Positions 1 to 8,799 of a stretch of 64,000 nucleotides of DNA are shown piece by piece. How positions within the stretch are numbered: position 1 is the first letter of the stretch; every line of letters begins with the position of its first letter. The notes beneath the pieces were generated by a model. It was not told the DNA's origin, ran no database searches, and saw nothing but the letters and a program-made list of their open reading frames with translations. The DNA comes from Bdellovibrionales bacterium (GTDB taxonomy: Bacteria; Bdellovibrionota; Bacteriovoracia; Bacteriovoracales; Bacteriovoracaceae): NCBI GenBank assembly GCA_018646675.1, contig JABGUH010000008.1, forward strand, positions 1-64,000, read 5' to 3'. Position numbers and translations under genes: made by a program.

Positions 1-203
1 CAGGAACAGGAACAGGAACGGGAACGGGAACGGGAACGGGAACAGGAACAGATTGATTTAGCAGGATGCTAAATCAAGTCGCCGTAGGCGCCCCGTAGGG
101 GTGACCGAGCAGGATGCGAGGGAAACAAACAGGAACAGGAACAGGGGCAGGAACAGGAACGGGAACAGGAGCGGGAACGGGAACAGGAGCGGGAACTGGA
201 GCA
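1..203. repeat. Degenerate GGAAC(A/G) hexamer array, two blocks
   Basis: Two blocks of a six-base repeat, GGAACA or GGAACG with a few GGGGCA/GGAGCG variants, lie at about 1-50 and 129-203. The palindromic element at 49-106 separates them. The first block runs off the left edge, so its true length is unknown. Frames through the repeat give only Asn-Arg/Gly-rich or Phe-Pro-Leu-rich nonsense, so I treat it as noncoding. It lies beyond the 3' end of the NqrM-like gene at 209. A hexamer changes length without shifting frame, so no phase-variation role is implied. Confidence 0.8.
49..106 (+). repeat. Dispersed palindromic element, copy 1
   Basis: A perfect 11-bp stem with a 3-base loop (TTGATTTAGCA at 53-63, its complement at 67-77) is followed by two small GTA-loop hairpins. 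These are GCC-GTA-GGC and CCCC-GTA-GGGG, enclosed by GTC (78-80) and GAC (103-105), giving a possible multi-branched fold. A second copy with the same start and the same kind of GC hairpin lies at 23746-23809. A left-end remnant lies at 4934-4953. It looks like a small mobile or REP-type element interrupting the hexamer array. Confidence 0.7.
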
Positions 204-208
204 AACTC

Positions 209-496
209 TTAATGATCACAAACGTGCTCTTCACCATCCTCTTCAGCGCTACAGTAGTGATCCGTCTCCTTGCCACTACGTTTACAAATATACTTTTGCA
301 CTTTAACCACTAGGCTTTGGCACTGGGACTCTGATCCATCATCATCCCCCTCACAGAAGTCGCAATCATCACCAGTCACCTTATTCAGCCCACCACAAGA
401 GCCTCGCAAGCGTATATCACTGATGATCACACCGACTGCCATCAAAAGAAAAAAGATCCCAAAGACCAATAAAGTAACCCAAAAATGGTACAACAC
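209..496 (-). CDS. NqrM-like small membrane protein (DUF539 family)
   Basis: A 95-residue protein with one N-terminal membrane helix (about residues 4-25) followed by GSCGGLN and two further cysteines in GDDCDFC. The helix plus S-C-G-G-L plus DxCxxC pattern is the hallmark of NqrM, the factor needed to mature the Na+-translocating NADH:quinone reductase, probably through delivery of the iron between NqrD and NqrE. Family members are usually about 70 residues. Here a Cys- and His-containing acidic tail extends the protein after residue 55. No nqr genes are in the window, so either they lie left of position 1 or this copy is orphaned. Confidence 0.7.
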   Translation of the reverse strand: MLYHFWVTLLVFGIFFLLMAVGVIISDIRLRGSCGGLNKVTGDDCDFCEGDDDGSESQCQSLVVKVQKYICKRSGKETDHYCSAEEDGEEHVCDH

Positions 497-578
497 TCCT
501 CCCTCAGAGTTATTTTACTGTTTTATGCAACCACGGCAGCTAATTGTCCACCCTCACTTTTTTAAAAATATAGTATTG

Positions 579-602
579 ACTTACGCCCTACTTACGCATA
601 AG
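579..602 (+). promoter_or_regulatory. Candidate LexA operator / lexA promoter
   Basis: The octamer ACTTACGC occurs twice, at 579-586 and 590-597, an 11-bp period that puts both on one helix face. The second copy forms the dyad CTTA-CGCA-TAAG (591-602). A TTGACT-like -35 hexamer starts at 576. The site ends 11 bases before the lexA start codon. LexA normally represses its own gene, so this is the best operator candidate here. The actual box for this organism is not established. Confidence 0.5.
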
Positions 603-613
603 CTGGAATTACT

Positions 614-1219
614 ATGGGACTAACTAAAAAACAACTCGAAGTATACGATTTCATTAAACAATACCATCAGCAAGAGGGGCTGGCCCCCACTCAAGCGGAG
701 ATCAAAGATCACTTTGGATTTAAATCCTACGGCTCGGTTCAACGCTACATCAAGTATCTGACCGAGGCAGGAATGCTGACCTCTGGCTGGAATGAGCGGC
801 GAGGGCTAACTCCCACCACTGATATGCAAGAGAGTGAATTTGAAATCCCCCTCTTGGGCCTAGTCGCCGCTGGTGACCCTATTTTAGCACTGGAAAATCC
901 CACCGAGACAGTAAGTGTCCCCACCACCATGCTCGCCCCACCCCACCGCTACTTTGGCCTAACCGTCCAGGGTGAGAGCATGATTGAGGCTGGAATTTTA
1001 GAGGGGGATACACTCATTTGTCGTCAGCAATCTTCGGCCCAACAGGGTGAGATTGTAGTAGCAGTGGTGGAGGGTGAGGCGACAGTTAAAAAGTTCTATC
1101 GCCATCCAGATCATATTGAACTGCAACCGGCCAATGCCAGCTACTCCCCGATCCTCGTTGACGGTGGCCAGTTTCAACTAGCAGGAGTTGTCGCTGGGCT
1201 GCTGCGCTCCTACAACTAA
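614..1219 (+). CDS. lexA: LexA repressor
   Basis: SOS-response repressor and self-cleaving protease (EC 3.4.21.88). The 201 residues match the family length. The N-terminal winged helix-turn-helix (about 1-65) contains APTQAEI and a SYGSVQRYIKYL recognition helix. The Ala-Gly cleavage site lies in LVAAGDP near residue 90. The catalytic Ser is in GESMIEAGI near 124 and the Lys in ATVKKFY near 161. RecA-stimulated cleavage at Ala-Gly would derepress target genes. A direct-repeat/dyad site immediately upstream suggests autoregulation. The MenE-like gene begins 10 bases downstream and may be co-transcribed. Confidence 0.95.
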   Translation: MGLTKKQLEVYDFIKQYHQQEGLAPTQAEIKDHFGFKSYGSVQRYIKYLTEAGMLTSGWNERRGLTPTTDMQESEFEIPLLGLVAAGDPILALENPTETVSVPTTMLAPPHRYFGLTVQGESMIEAGILEGDTLICRQQSSAQQGEIVVAVVEGEATVKKFYRHPDHIELQPANASYSPILVDGGQFQLAGVVAGLLRSYN

Positions 1220-1229
1220 CTTAAATAGT

Positions 1230-2561
1230 ATGTGCCCCCAACTGGCCTCCTTAGTCTCTGCCATCAGTGAGCGTGGTAACGCCCCCTTGATCCATCTTAT
1301 CTCTAACCAGCAGTCCCAACAATTAAGCTACGCACAGATAGCACCGATAGTGGCCCAACAGGTAGAGCAACTTAAAGAGCACTCACTCTCCAAAAGCTCA
1401 CTAGTCGCCATTGGCGATCTAGATCAACACTCCATGATCATAACCCTTTTGGCCCTCTGGCAACTAGAGGCTGTTCCAGTTCTACTACCACGTAACTTGC
1501 CATCGACAAAAATTCCACCGCTGCAACAGAGTCTTGGCCTCTCTGCACTAATCACCGCAAAAGGTGTCACAACATACTCCTCCCCCTCACCCTTAAAGCT
1601 ACCACTTACCACTGGTGTAGTGATCTTCACCTCCGGTACCTCCGGCACTCCCAAAGGAGTGGTTTTAACTAAAAGCGGTCTACTGCTAAGTGCGAACAGC
1701 ACTATTGATCTCTACCAAATCAAACCACAGGACAACTGGGGCGTAACTCTCCCCTTAAGCCATATTGGCGGCCTGATGATCCTAATCAGAACTTTGGTCG
1801 CCGGATCATCCCTAACAATCACCAACTCTTCTGCCACCCCTCTGATTGAGATGCTAGGCAAAAGGATATTGGCAACCAATATCCTCTCGCTCGTCTCCAC
1901 CCAACTATTGCGACTATTAAAAGATATAAACTCTCCCCAAATTGAGGAGCTGAAACAGTACAAATCGATTCTACTCGGTGGCGGCCCTCTTGCTCCTCAA
2001 ATGATTGAGCGGGCCACAAGGATTGGCCTACCCATCTCCCCCACCTATGGCATGAGTGAGTGCTGCTCTCAGATAACCGCCCTACCTCCCTACCACGCAT
2101 CGTCCACGGCAAACTACAGTAACCAAGGCCCTCCCCTGCCCCACTGTCAGATTAAACTGGGCGAGGGCCAAGAGATCATGATTCAGAGTCAATCTCTACT
2201 TACTCACTACCTAGTAGATGGCAAGCTGATCTCCCCTTTAAGTCATGGTGGATCTCTTGCAACCAAGGATCTAGGGAGTATCGATGGTGATGGACACCTA
2301 ACGGTTACCGGACGTAGTGACCTGACATTTATCTCTGGCGGTGAGAATATTGATCCTCAAGTCATTGGCCAAGCAATGCTGGAGCACCCCCAAATCGAGT
2401 GGGTTGAAGTAAAACCAAAAGAGCACCCTGAGTTTGGAGCAGTGGCCTGTGCCACCTATGGTAGTAATGATTTAGTCGACGCAGAGGAGCTCAGAAACTT
2501 TCTTAGAAAAAGAGTCCCACCTTTTATGATTCCCAAAGAGTTTATCCACTCTAACAGGTAA
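1230..2561 (+). CDS. MenE-like acyl-CoA ligase (ANL family), C-terminus short
   Basis: Adenylate-forming ligase of the o-succinylbenzoate-CoA ligase type, a step of menaquinone synthesis if truly MenE. It has the P-loop TSGTSGTPKG near residue 150, then PLSHIGG, YGMSECC and GRSDLTFISGGENI, in the family's order. The ATG at 1230 is preferred because earlier in-frame starts overlap lexA. The protein ends at PKEFIHSNR, just where other family members continue into the A10 loop carrying the catalytic lysine, so that lysine is absent. No continuation is visible downstream, where an opposite-strand gene begins. No other men genes are in the window, so the substrate is uncertain. Confidence 0.75.
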   Translation: MCPQLASLVSAISERGNAPLIHLISNQQSQQLSYAQIAPIVAQQVEQLKEHSLSKSSLVAIGDLDQHSMIITLLALWQLEAVPVLLPRNLPSTKIPPLQQSLGLSALITAKGVTTYSSPSPLKLPLTTGVVIFTSGTSGTPKGVVLTKSGLLLSANSTIDLYQIKPQDNWGVTLPLSHIGGLMILIRTLVAGSSLTITNSSATPLIEMLGKRILATNILSLVSTQLLRLLKDINSPQIEELKQYKSILLGGGPLAPQMIERATRIGLPISPTYGMSECCSQITALPPYHASSTANYSNQGPPLPHCQIKLGEGQEIMIQSQSLLTHYLVDGKLISPLSHGGSLATKDLGSIDGDGHLTVTGRSDLTFISGGENIDPQVIGQAMLEHPQIEWVEVKPKEHPEFGAVACATYGSNDLVDAEELRNFLRKRVPPFMIPKEFIHSNR

Positions 2562-2570
2562 TAATTTTAG

Positions 2571-2891
2571 TTAAAAAGTGCGTAGAATCTCGCCTAGATA
2601 GTAGTTAACTCGCTGTTGAGTCTCCTCTAATATCTCTAACTCTCGTGATAGTATCCCGCGGGTCGAACGTTCGCCCCCTACCGCTGGTAGATTTTGGGCC
2701 AACTCATTCGCCAGAGAGTCAGTGCTCTCACTCTCCTTGGGCCCATCATCCTGCTCAGAGCTTAATAGCCCCTCACGCAGCAGCTGATCCAAAGGGTCAC
2801 TGGAGATTGAGTCATCACCCTCACCGTCGATCTTACTGGTGATTGAGATTACCTTACCTTCCTGACTACCATACACGTTGTTACCCATCAT
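2571..2891 (-). CDS. Hypothetical acidic protein
   Basis: About 106 residues beginning MMGNNVYG. It is rich in Asp, Glu and Ser with no membrane segment or signal peptide, and ends in a helical stretch, LEILEETQQRVNYYLGEI. I recognise no family. It converges on the MenE-like gene with 9 bases between the stops. The start is uncertain: a TTG at 2930 would add 13 residues, and neither start has a clear ribosome-binding site. Codon use resembles the neighbours and the frame has no overlapping better candidate, so it is probably real. Confidence 0.5.
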   Translation of the reverse strand: MMGNNVYGSQEGKVISITSKIDGEGDDSISSDPLDQLLREGLLSSEQDDGPKESESTDSLANELAQNLPAVGGERSTRGILSRELEILEETQQRVNYYLGEILRTF

Positions 2892-2995
2892 ACCGTTTAG
2901 TGTTGCACAAAAAGTGCCACTTCGTATCAACGTCTATTCAATGGGTTAAGTAATGAATTACCCCCTAGAAAAAGATCATTTTCTAGTAGGTTGTC

Positions 2996-3036
2996 AAAAA
3001 AAAAGGCACTAAAGAAGTTATCCCTCTAAAGTGCCT
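2996..3036 (-). terminator. Rho-independent terminator of the serine protease gene
   Basis: On the minus strand, AGGCACT (3036-3030) pairs with AGTGCCT (3010-3004) across a loop of about 19 bases, followed by eight consecutive T residues. It lies about 50 bases past the stop of the protease gene at 3088. A second AT-rich hairpin follows at about 2965-2987. Confidence 0.8.
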
Positions 3037-3087
3037 AACAAAAAACAGTATAAATAAATTTACACTATTTAGATCATTTATAAAGTA

Positions 3088-4092
3088 TTAGGGAACTTCA
3101 AGTAGCTCAACAATCTCTGCCATAGAGATTTCTCCATCAACTGTTCCCGTCTCTGTCTCCTCTCGAGCTGGTACTTCACCTAAAACAACCGGAAGATCTA
3201 ACTGCGTAATTCTGACAACATCCTCACCATCACAACCATCATCAAGACAGTTATTAACCACGTAACACTTCTTACTTCTGTCATATATGTAGTCACGCTC
3301 ACCACGTACCAAAACTCCCTCAACCTCTTGGCTCTCCAGATTAAAAACTGCTGATCCGGAGTTACCACCAAAAGTGTCTAGGTTGGCCTTAAAGAAGTAT
3401 GGATTGTCATCAGTTCGCACTTGGGCATTTCCGGCAATTTTTGTCGGTACTCCTGATGGGTGGCCAATTACAACTAGGTTCTCACCTTTGGCAATTTGAC
3501 CTTCACGGCGAAATTTTAGTGCAGGACGATTAGTCGGGCGATCTAAACGGATCACTGAGTAGTCAATGCCCTTACCAATATCAATTTTATGGGCAACGAT
3601 CTCTACACAACTATAAATATTTTCTCTTAAAATATAGGAGCTACCATTATTTCCAATCATATCTATTCGATAGTCAAACACCCACATATTGCTCTGACAG
3701 GCGCTCATACTAGCGATACAGTGGCCGGCGGTAACTAACAGGTCTGGAGCAATTAAAAAGCCACTACAAAGTCCAAAAGCTGGCTCAGAGGCGAAGCGAC
3801 TATCACTACAAATTCCCATCTCTTTAGATAGGCTATTACCTACTAATAAAACTAACGAAGGGATATCTATTTTAGCAATGGAGCTACTCTCCATCATCAC
3901 GGCCGTCGAGTCCGCTAAGACTTTAAAAGCGTCAAGTTTGGAGTGATGAACACTACGACGATCATCACCGCCATATATTACTTTAAAGTTGTCTTCTCTA
4001 ATACGATCAACAGCATTAATCATTTTAGTTAAAACTGTATCTGAGAACAGAATCGTGGCAAGGGCCAAGGTAACCAGTAGGATATTTTTCAA
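3088..4092 (-). CDS. Secreted trypsin-like serine protease (S1 family)
   Basis: A 334-residue chymotrypsin-fold endopeptidase with an N-terminal signal peptide (hydrophobic residues 4-20). The triad is visible: His in VTAGHCIA, Asp in GIDYSVIRL, Ser in GGNSGSAVF. Two Cys in GLCSGF and GHC match the usual disulfide bracketing the active-site His. The C-terminal 60 residues are acidic and unassigned. It is a single gene with its own terminator (2996-3036). Export to the periplasm or outside is expected. Such proteases are numerous in predatory and particle-degrading lineages, but the substrate cannot be inferred. Confidence 0.85.
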   Translation of the reverse strand: MKNILLVTLALATILFSDTVLTKMINAVDRIREDNFKVIYGGDDRRSVHHSKLDAFKVLADSTAVMMESSSIAKIDIPSLVLLVGNSLSKEMGICSDSRFASEPAFGLCSGFLIAPDLLVTAGHCIASMSACQSNMWVFDYRIDMIGNNGSSYILRENIYSCVEIVAHKIDIGKGIDYSVIRLDRPTNRPALKFRREGQIAKGENLVVIGHPSGVPTKIAGNAQVRTDDNPYFFKANLDTFGGNSGSAVFNLESQEVEGVLVRGERDYIYDRSKKCYVVNNCLDDGCDGEDVVRITQLDLPVVLGEVPAREETETGTVDGEISMAEIVELLEVP

Positions 4093-4226
4093 AAGTCCCC
4101 CTTTTGTGATAAGCGTGGCACCAGCCTACCTAAAAAGAGATGACCTTACTGGCCAAGTGTAATATTTACCCCAAATCCCGGTTTAATTGGGAAATGAGTA
4201 AGGGAAAATAGTATAAAATTGATAAG

Positions 4227-4904
4227 TTAGGCTAGCTCAAATCCTAAGCGATAGAGAGGTAGACTCATGGAATTGCCCTTGACTGTGGAATGATTGCGAA
4301 GATGATAGTTGGCACCGGACTCTAGTATACTGTTAGTAGAGCTGATAATCGTTAAACACTTAGAACGGCAAACCAGCTTGTATATCCGCTGGTCAACGAT
4401 CAGACATAGACCGTGTTCTGATCGATCTAGAATTTTTAATTCCTTATGTAACATCTCTCCACTCTCATCAATGTAACCAACAATGGCAAAAAACTCTGAG
4501 CATAAACCATAACTCTCTCGCCTCTCAATCCGCGCATCCTGAATCTGTAGTTGCTCAGGAAAACTGACTTCAATCTCACTATTTTGTGCGCGCAATAGTT
4601 GTGCTCGAAATAGCAGCCCTCGATATTTACAGTGGCCAAAAATATCGCCCCTCTTCTTCAGTTTCTGCTCTTCTCCTTTAACCTCTGGGATAAAACATAG
4701 ACGAGACTGTTCGCGATTAAGCCGCACTAAACGAGCATCAATATACTCTCGAATCCCCTCACTACTCTGCCAAAGACGAAAATTTCCACCTTGCTCTAAC
4801 GTCTGCTCCAGCGTATTTAGCATAGCGGGATAGAGGGATATCTCAGTACGCCCACCCCCTTTATCTTTACTCTCTGGCCCCTTACGGTTACTTTTATCGC
4901 TCAT
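4227..4904 (-). CDS. PilZ-like c-di-GMP-binding candidate
   Basis: A 225-residue cytoplasmic protein. The layout resembles YcgR-type proteins: an N-terminal beta-rich domain followed by a segment with RIERR (RxxxR) near residue 125 and DRSEHG (DxSxxG) near residue 160, which are the two PilZ signatures in correct order and spacing. If this is right it would bind cyclic di-GMP and act on motility or surface behaviour. The match rests on two short motifs, and the C-terminus is unassigned. It stands alone between the protease and the folP-ftsH pair. Confidence 0.5.
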   Translation of the reverse strand: MSDKSNRKGPESKDKGGGRTEISLYPAMLNTLEQTLEQGGNFRLWQSSEGIREYIDARLVRLNREQSRLCFIPEVKGEEQKLKKRGDIFGHCKYRGLLFRAQLLRAQNSEIEVSFPEQLQIQDARIERRESYGLCSEFFAIVGYIDESGEMLHKELKILDRSEHGLCLIVDQRIYKLVCRSKCLTIISSTNSILESGANYHLRNHSTVKGNSMSLPLYRLGFELA

Positions 4905-4933
4905 ACTTTTAGATTATATTACAAAAATGCAGA

Positions 4934-4953
4934 CAGATTGATTTAATTAGCAC
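4934..4953 (+). repeat. Remnant of the dispersed palindromic element
   Basis: Twelve bases, CAGATTGATTTA, match the left end of the elements at 49-106 and 23746-23809. The match then degenerates, with ATTAGCA partly preserved and no right arm. It is best read as a decayed or partial copy in the gap between the PilZ-like gene and folP. Confidence 0.4.
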
Positions 4954-5025
4954 CATCCGTTGGGGCTTGGCATAACTAGCTGAAATTAGATAGAAGTATT
5001 TTCAAAACACCCATCTGCAGCGACA

Positions 5026-5964
5026 CTATTTTGAGTAATCACCAAAAGAAGTGGCAATATTCACCAAAAATGGTTGATGTACCCGCAAAATAAGGGGGGC
5101 AGCAAAAGAGTCACAGCGGTTACTCCAACCGGAGATAATTGAGAAGTGAAGGTATTCAGACAGCTCAATTAACTCTTTTCGACTAACATCTCTAGGCCCC
5201 ACCACCGGGACTAATCGCTCACGTAAAAATGACTTGCGAGAGAGTCCCATCAGTAGTGGTGATGGTGCGATAACTTGTAACAACTGCTCCATACCATCAA
5301 TTAACTGCCAATTGGCATGGTAACTTTTAGAAAACCCCAAACATGGATCATAGATAACTCGACTCTCTACTCCATGTTGATTAAAAAAACTACGAGCGCT
5401 CTTAAAGTGATCACTCACCGTTAAAAACATATCTTTGGACTCCACCAGATAGTTCAGATGGTTTGCACTATCCTCACGATCAGTCACCCCACTGTGGCCT
5501 AGAATGTAGTAACAGTTAGGTGCATCCTTGAGTAGCACCTCGGCCAGCCGCTGATCTAAAATCCCTGAAATATCATTCCACGCTAACTGAATAGTGGAGT
5601 TAATTTCTGAAATTTTACGATAGAGGGTGACAAAAGTATCTGGGCGAAAAGTATCAATCGAGAGGACAGTTTGCGCCGGCCAATCGTTACTCTCAAGATA
5701 GGAGATGAGGATCTCTTCTAAACGTTGTAGCTCAATCTTGGCAGAGATGGGTTCACTAGATGGTGCCGTCGATTGGGCCCCCACATCGATCATGGCGGCC
5801 CCACTATTAATTAGGGCGTCAACTCTTTGAGTAAAGGTGGAAACGGTGTTGAACCGACCACCATCTGAAAATGAGTCGGGAGTGATGTTGATCACTCCCA
5901 TGGAGGTTATCTTGGATAGATCAAGCAGTGACGGGATCATCACCCGGATTGCCTCTTTTACCAT
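5026..5964 (-). CDS. folP: Dihydropteroate synthase
   Basis: Condenses 6-hydroxymethyl-dihydropterin pyrophosphate with p-aminobenzoate in folate synthesis (EC 2.5.1.15), as a cytoplasmic TIM barrel. Visible signatures: [15 protein letters not shown] near residue 23, [15 protein letters not shown] and SRKSFLRE. The ATG at 5964 is chosen because AAGGAG lies ten bases upstream. Longer readings run deep into ftsH. The chosen start overlaps the 3' end of ftsH by 44 bases, which suggests translational coupling, and ftsH-folP adjacency is seen in many bacteria. Confidence 0.9.
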   Translation of the reverse strand: MVKEAIRVMIPSLLDLSKITSMGVINITPDSFSDGGRFNTVSTFTQRVDALINSGAAMIDVGAQSTAPSSEPISAKIELQRLEEILISYLESNDWPAQTVLSIDTFRPDTFVTLYRKISEINSTIQLAWNDISGILDQRLAEVLLKDAPNCYYILGHSGVTDREDSANHLNYLVESKDMFLTVSDHFKSARSFFNQHGVESRVIYDPCLGFSKSYHANWQLIDGMEQLLQVIAPSPLLMGLSRKSFLRERLVPVVGPRDVSRKELIELSEYLHFSIISGWSNRCDSFAAPLILRVHQPFLVNIATSFGDYSK

Positions 5965-7870
5965 TTGGTTCAGGCTCCTTCGCGGAGTCATCATCTGCAG
6001 CAAGCTCTTCTTGCTCTTGCTGCTGCTCATCTTGATCTTTCTCTGCTGCTGAAGGAGAGATCGGAATACCAATATCCTCGCCAGCAACCAGCGCATTAAT
6101 CTGCTCTAGATCTAAAGTCTCCCAAATAATTAAAGCCTCTGAAATGCGGTCAAGTGCCTCACGGTTTTTTGCCAAAATTTCCAACGCAACCTGACGGTTA
6201 GTATCAATTAGAGAGTGAACCGCCTCATCAATGGAGATAGCAGTCTGCTCCGAATAGCCAACCTGCTCAGTAGGATTGGCAAAGGGAGAGATCCCACTCT
6301 TTTGAAAATTAATCGGCCCTAAACTTTTGCTCATTCCCCAGTGACAAACCATATTACGCGCCAACTGCGTGGCCCGTTCAATATCATTGGAGGCCCCATT
6401 ACTCATCTGATCAAACACCAGCTCTTCTGCACAGCGCCCTCCCATCAAAAAGGAGATGAAATTTTCCGCCTTATCTTTAGTCAGGTTAAGCATCTCCTCA
6501 TTCGGTAGTGTCTGAGTAACTCCCAAGGCATTACCACGGGGAATAATACTTACCTTATGAATCGGATCAGTATGAGGAAGATTGATACCGACTAATGTAT
6601 GTCCGGCCTCATGAACCGCGGTCACCTGTTTCTCCTTATCGGAGATGACCATCGACCTACGTTCCGGTCCCATTAGCACTTTATCTTTAGCATGTTCAAA
6701 ATCGATACTCTCTAACTCTTTCTTACTACAGCGGGCCGCCTGCAGAGCTGCCTCATTAACTAGGTTGGCAAGATCTGCTCCGGTAAAGCCAGGAGTTCCC
6801 TTGGCAATCACCTCTAAGTCAACATCGGCACCAATGGGAGTCGGTTTAGAGTGAACCTTTAAAATACCCAAACGTCCCCGCACATCTGGTAGACCAACAG
6901 TTACCCGACGATCAAAACGTCCCGGTCGCAAGAGGGCCGGATCTAGTACATCTATCCGGTTGGTAGCGGCAATCAGGATAACTCCCTCATTAGACTCGAA
7001 GCCATCCATCTCGACCAACAACTGGTTTAGGGTCTGCTCACGCTCATCATGTCCACCCCCCATACCAGAGCCACGATGCCTTCCCACTGCATCGATCTCA
7101 TCTACAAAGATAATACAGGGAGCATTCTTCTTACCCTGCTCAAATAGATCACGAACGCGGGAAGCACCAACCCCGACAAACATCTCAACAAAGTCAGAAC
7201 CAGAGATCGAGAAGAAGGGAACATCTGCTTCACCGGCAACTGCTCGCGCCAGCAGAGTCTTTCCAGTACCAGGAGGGCCGACCAAAATTACCCCTTTGGG
7301 AATCTTCCCACCTAGGGCAGTATACTTTTTAGGATCTTTTAGAAAATCGACCACCTCAACCAGCTCTTCTTTCGCCTCTTCAACCCCTGCTACATCATCA
7401 AAGGTCACCTTTTTATCCGAAGCATTTAACATCTTCGCCTTAGACTTACCAAAGCTCATCGCCTTGCCGCCCCCAGCTTGAATCTGCCGTAGAAAGAAGT
7501 AGAAGATCAGAATCAGAAGAATCATTGGCCCCCAGTTAATCAAAATCGAAGCCAGCAGTGGTTGCTTCTCCTCCTCCTCATAATTAGGGATAATTTTATT
7601 ATCACGAAGCATGTTAAAGGTAGTCTCACCGGTGTCACCAATTAGACGAAACAGGGCCCCGTTTTCATAGGTATCCTTATAGCGTCCAATAATTTGGTTC
7701 TTACCTTTAAAGGTAACTTCCGCAACATTTTGATTCTCAACCGCGACGACAAAATCAGAGTATTTTATCTCACGATATGTACTTCCCCCCTCCTGCATCA
7801 CCTTGGCAACCAGTGCCATCATTAAGATCACAACGATCCAGAGGGTTAACGTTTTTTGCTGTGGTTTCAT
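5921..7870 (-). CDS. ftsH: ATP-dependent zinc metalloprotease FtsH
   Basis: Membrane-bound AAA+ protease that degrades misfolded membrane proteins and regulators (EC 3.4.24.-). The 649 residues match the family. Two membrane helices (about 8-25 and 104-126) flank a periplasmic domain. Then follow the Walker A GPPGTGKT near 195, Walker B in [11 protein letters not shown], the second region of homology ending in LRPGRFDR, and the zinc site HEAGH near 420. The C-terminal tail is acidic and Gln-rich, a common low-complexity end. It is the first gene of a pair with folP and diverges from the ABC exporter at 8083. Confidence 0.97.
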   Translation of the reverse strand: MKPQQKTLTLWIVVILMMALVAKVMQEGGSTYREIKYSDFVVAVENQNVAEVTFKGKNQIIGRYKDTYENGALFRLIGDTGETTFNMLRDNKIIPNYEEEEKQPLLASILINWGPMILLILIFYFFLRQIQAGGGKAMSFGKSKAKMLNASDKKVTFDDVAGVEEAKEELVEVVDFLKDPKKYTALGGKIPKGVILVGPPGTGKTLLARAVAGEADVPFFSISGSDFVEMFVGVGASRVRDLFEQGKKNAPCIIFVDEIDAVGRHRGSGMGGGHDEREQTLNQLLVEMDGFESNEGVILIAATNRIDVLDPALLRPGRFDRRVTVGLPDVRGRLGILKVHSKPTPIGADVDLEVIAKGTPGFTGADLANLVNEAALQAARCSKKELESIDFEHAKDKVLMGPERRSMVISDKEKQVTAVHEAGHTLVGINLPHTDPIHKVSIIPRGNALGVTQTLPNEEMLNLTKDKAENFISFLMGGRCAEELVFDQMSNGASNDIERATQLARNMVCHWGMSKSLGPINFQKSGISPFANPTEQVGYSEQTAISIDEAVHSLIDTNRQVALEILAKNREALDRISEALIIWETLDLEQINALVAGEDIGIPISPSAAEKDQDEQQQEQEELAADDDSAKEPEPNGKRGNPGDDPVTA

Positions 7871-8082
7871 CTACTGCCCTTGACGTTAGCTTAAGTTAAA
7901 AAGATTCCGCTTACTGAACCGCCTAATATATCATATAAGTTGGCCATACGACTACAACGGATCAAAAAGGTCAAGTCGTTATTATTACTAATATTCACTA
8001 TAATAGTACTTTTTTCTCGTAAGATAGGGGGCTTCCATCTAATATTAGACTAATTATAGCTGATATAGGAGAGATTACCCAA

Positions 8083-8799
8083 GTGTTTGCTATTGAATCA
8101 CACCAATTAACAAAATATTATCATCACCAAGTGGCGTTAGATGGACTCTCACTAAATATCCCACCAGGATGTACTTTTGCGTTGTTAGGGCCGAATGGGG
8201 CCGGCAAGACCACCTTTGTGAAGTCACTACTGGGGCTTGTTCCCTTAAAAAGCGGCAGCATAAAGATTGAGGGAGTTAGTGCTAATCTTTCAACCGCACG
8301 CGCCAAGATTGCCTTTATGCCTGAAAATTTCAACTTCTACCCCTACTATCGAGTTAGAGCGACCCTCAATTTTTTTGGCCAGCTGGGAGGGCTCTCTGGA
8401 CCTCGGCTCCAGCAGCAGCTAAACAAGACCTTGGAGCAGGTCAAAATTAGTGAGCTGGCAAACAAGCGAATGGATGCTCTCTCCAAGGGAGAGCGCCAAC
8501 GAGTGGGATTAGCAACACTCTGGATGCGAGATACAGCTATCTATATCCTGGATGAGCCATTTACCGGATTGGACCCTTTGATGATTAAACACTTAAAGCT
8601 ACAGATTAAAGAGTTAGTCGATAAGGGAAAGACTGTGATTATCAACTCACACATCTTAAGTGAGGTGGAGCAGATTGCTGACAATGTAGCGATTATCAAC
8701 CATGGCAAGCTACTGGCCTGCGACTCGATCGAGAAGCTGACTGCCAACCAGCAGCTGTCTGACATCTTCTGCGAACTGGTGGAAGGGGAAGAGCATTGA
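8083..8799 (+). CDS. ABC transporter ATP-binding protein
   Basis: A 238-residue ATPase of the ABC-2 exporter type. It has Walker A GPNGAGKTT near residue 37, signature LSKGERQRVG near 132, Walker B IYILDEPF and the H-loop INSHIL. It starts with GTG at 8083 after ATAGGAGAG. The stop overlaps the permease start by four bases (TTGA), so the two are translationally coupled. The substrate is unknown. The gene resembles NosF/CcmA-like pairs for multidrug or copper-site maturation, but nothing in the neighbourhood decides this. Confidence 0.9.
   Translation: MFAIESHQLTKYYHHQVALDGLSLNIPPGCTFALLGPNGAGKTTFVKSLLGLVPLKSGSIKIEGVSANLSTARAKIAFMPENFNFYPYYRVRATLNFFGQLGGLSGPRLQQQLNKTLEQVKISELANKRMDALSKGERQRVGLATLWMRDTAIYILDEPFTGLDPLMIKHLKLQIKELVDKGKTVIINSHILSEVEQIADNVAIINHGKLLACDSIEKLTANQQLSDIFCELVEGEEH

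Noticed and set aside
1-203. The GGAAC-type repeat array as a CRISPR or a coding region
   Set aside because: The unit is six bases with no spacers, and its frames are low-complexity with no ribosome site.
3088-4092. Linking the secreted trypsin-like protease to the magnetosome proteases
   Set aside because: It is a secreted S1 protease with its own terminator, 24 kb away, and lacks the HtrA-type sequence features.
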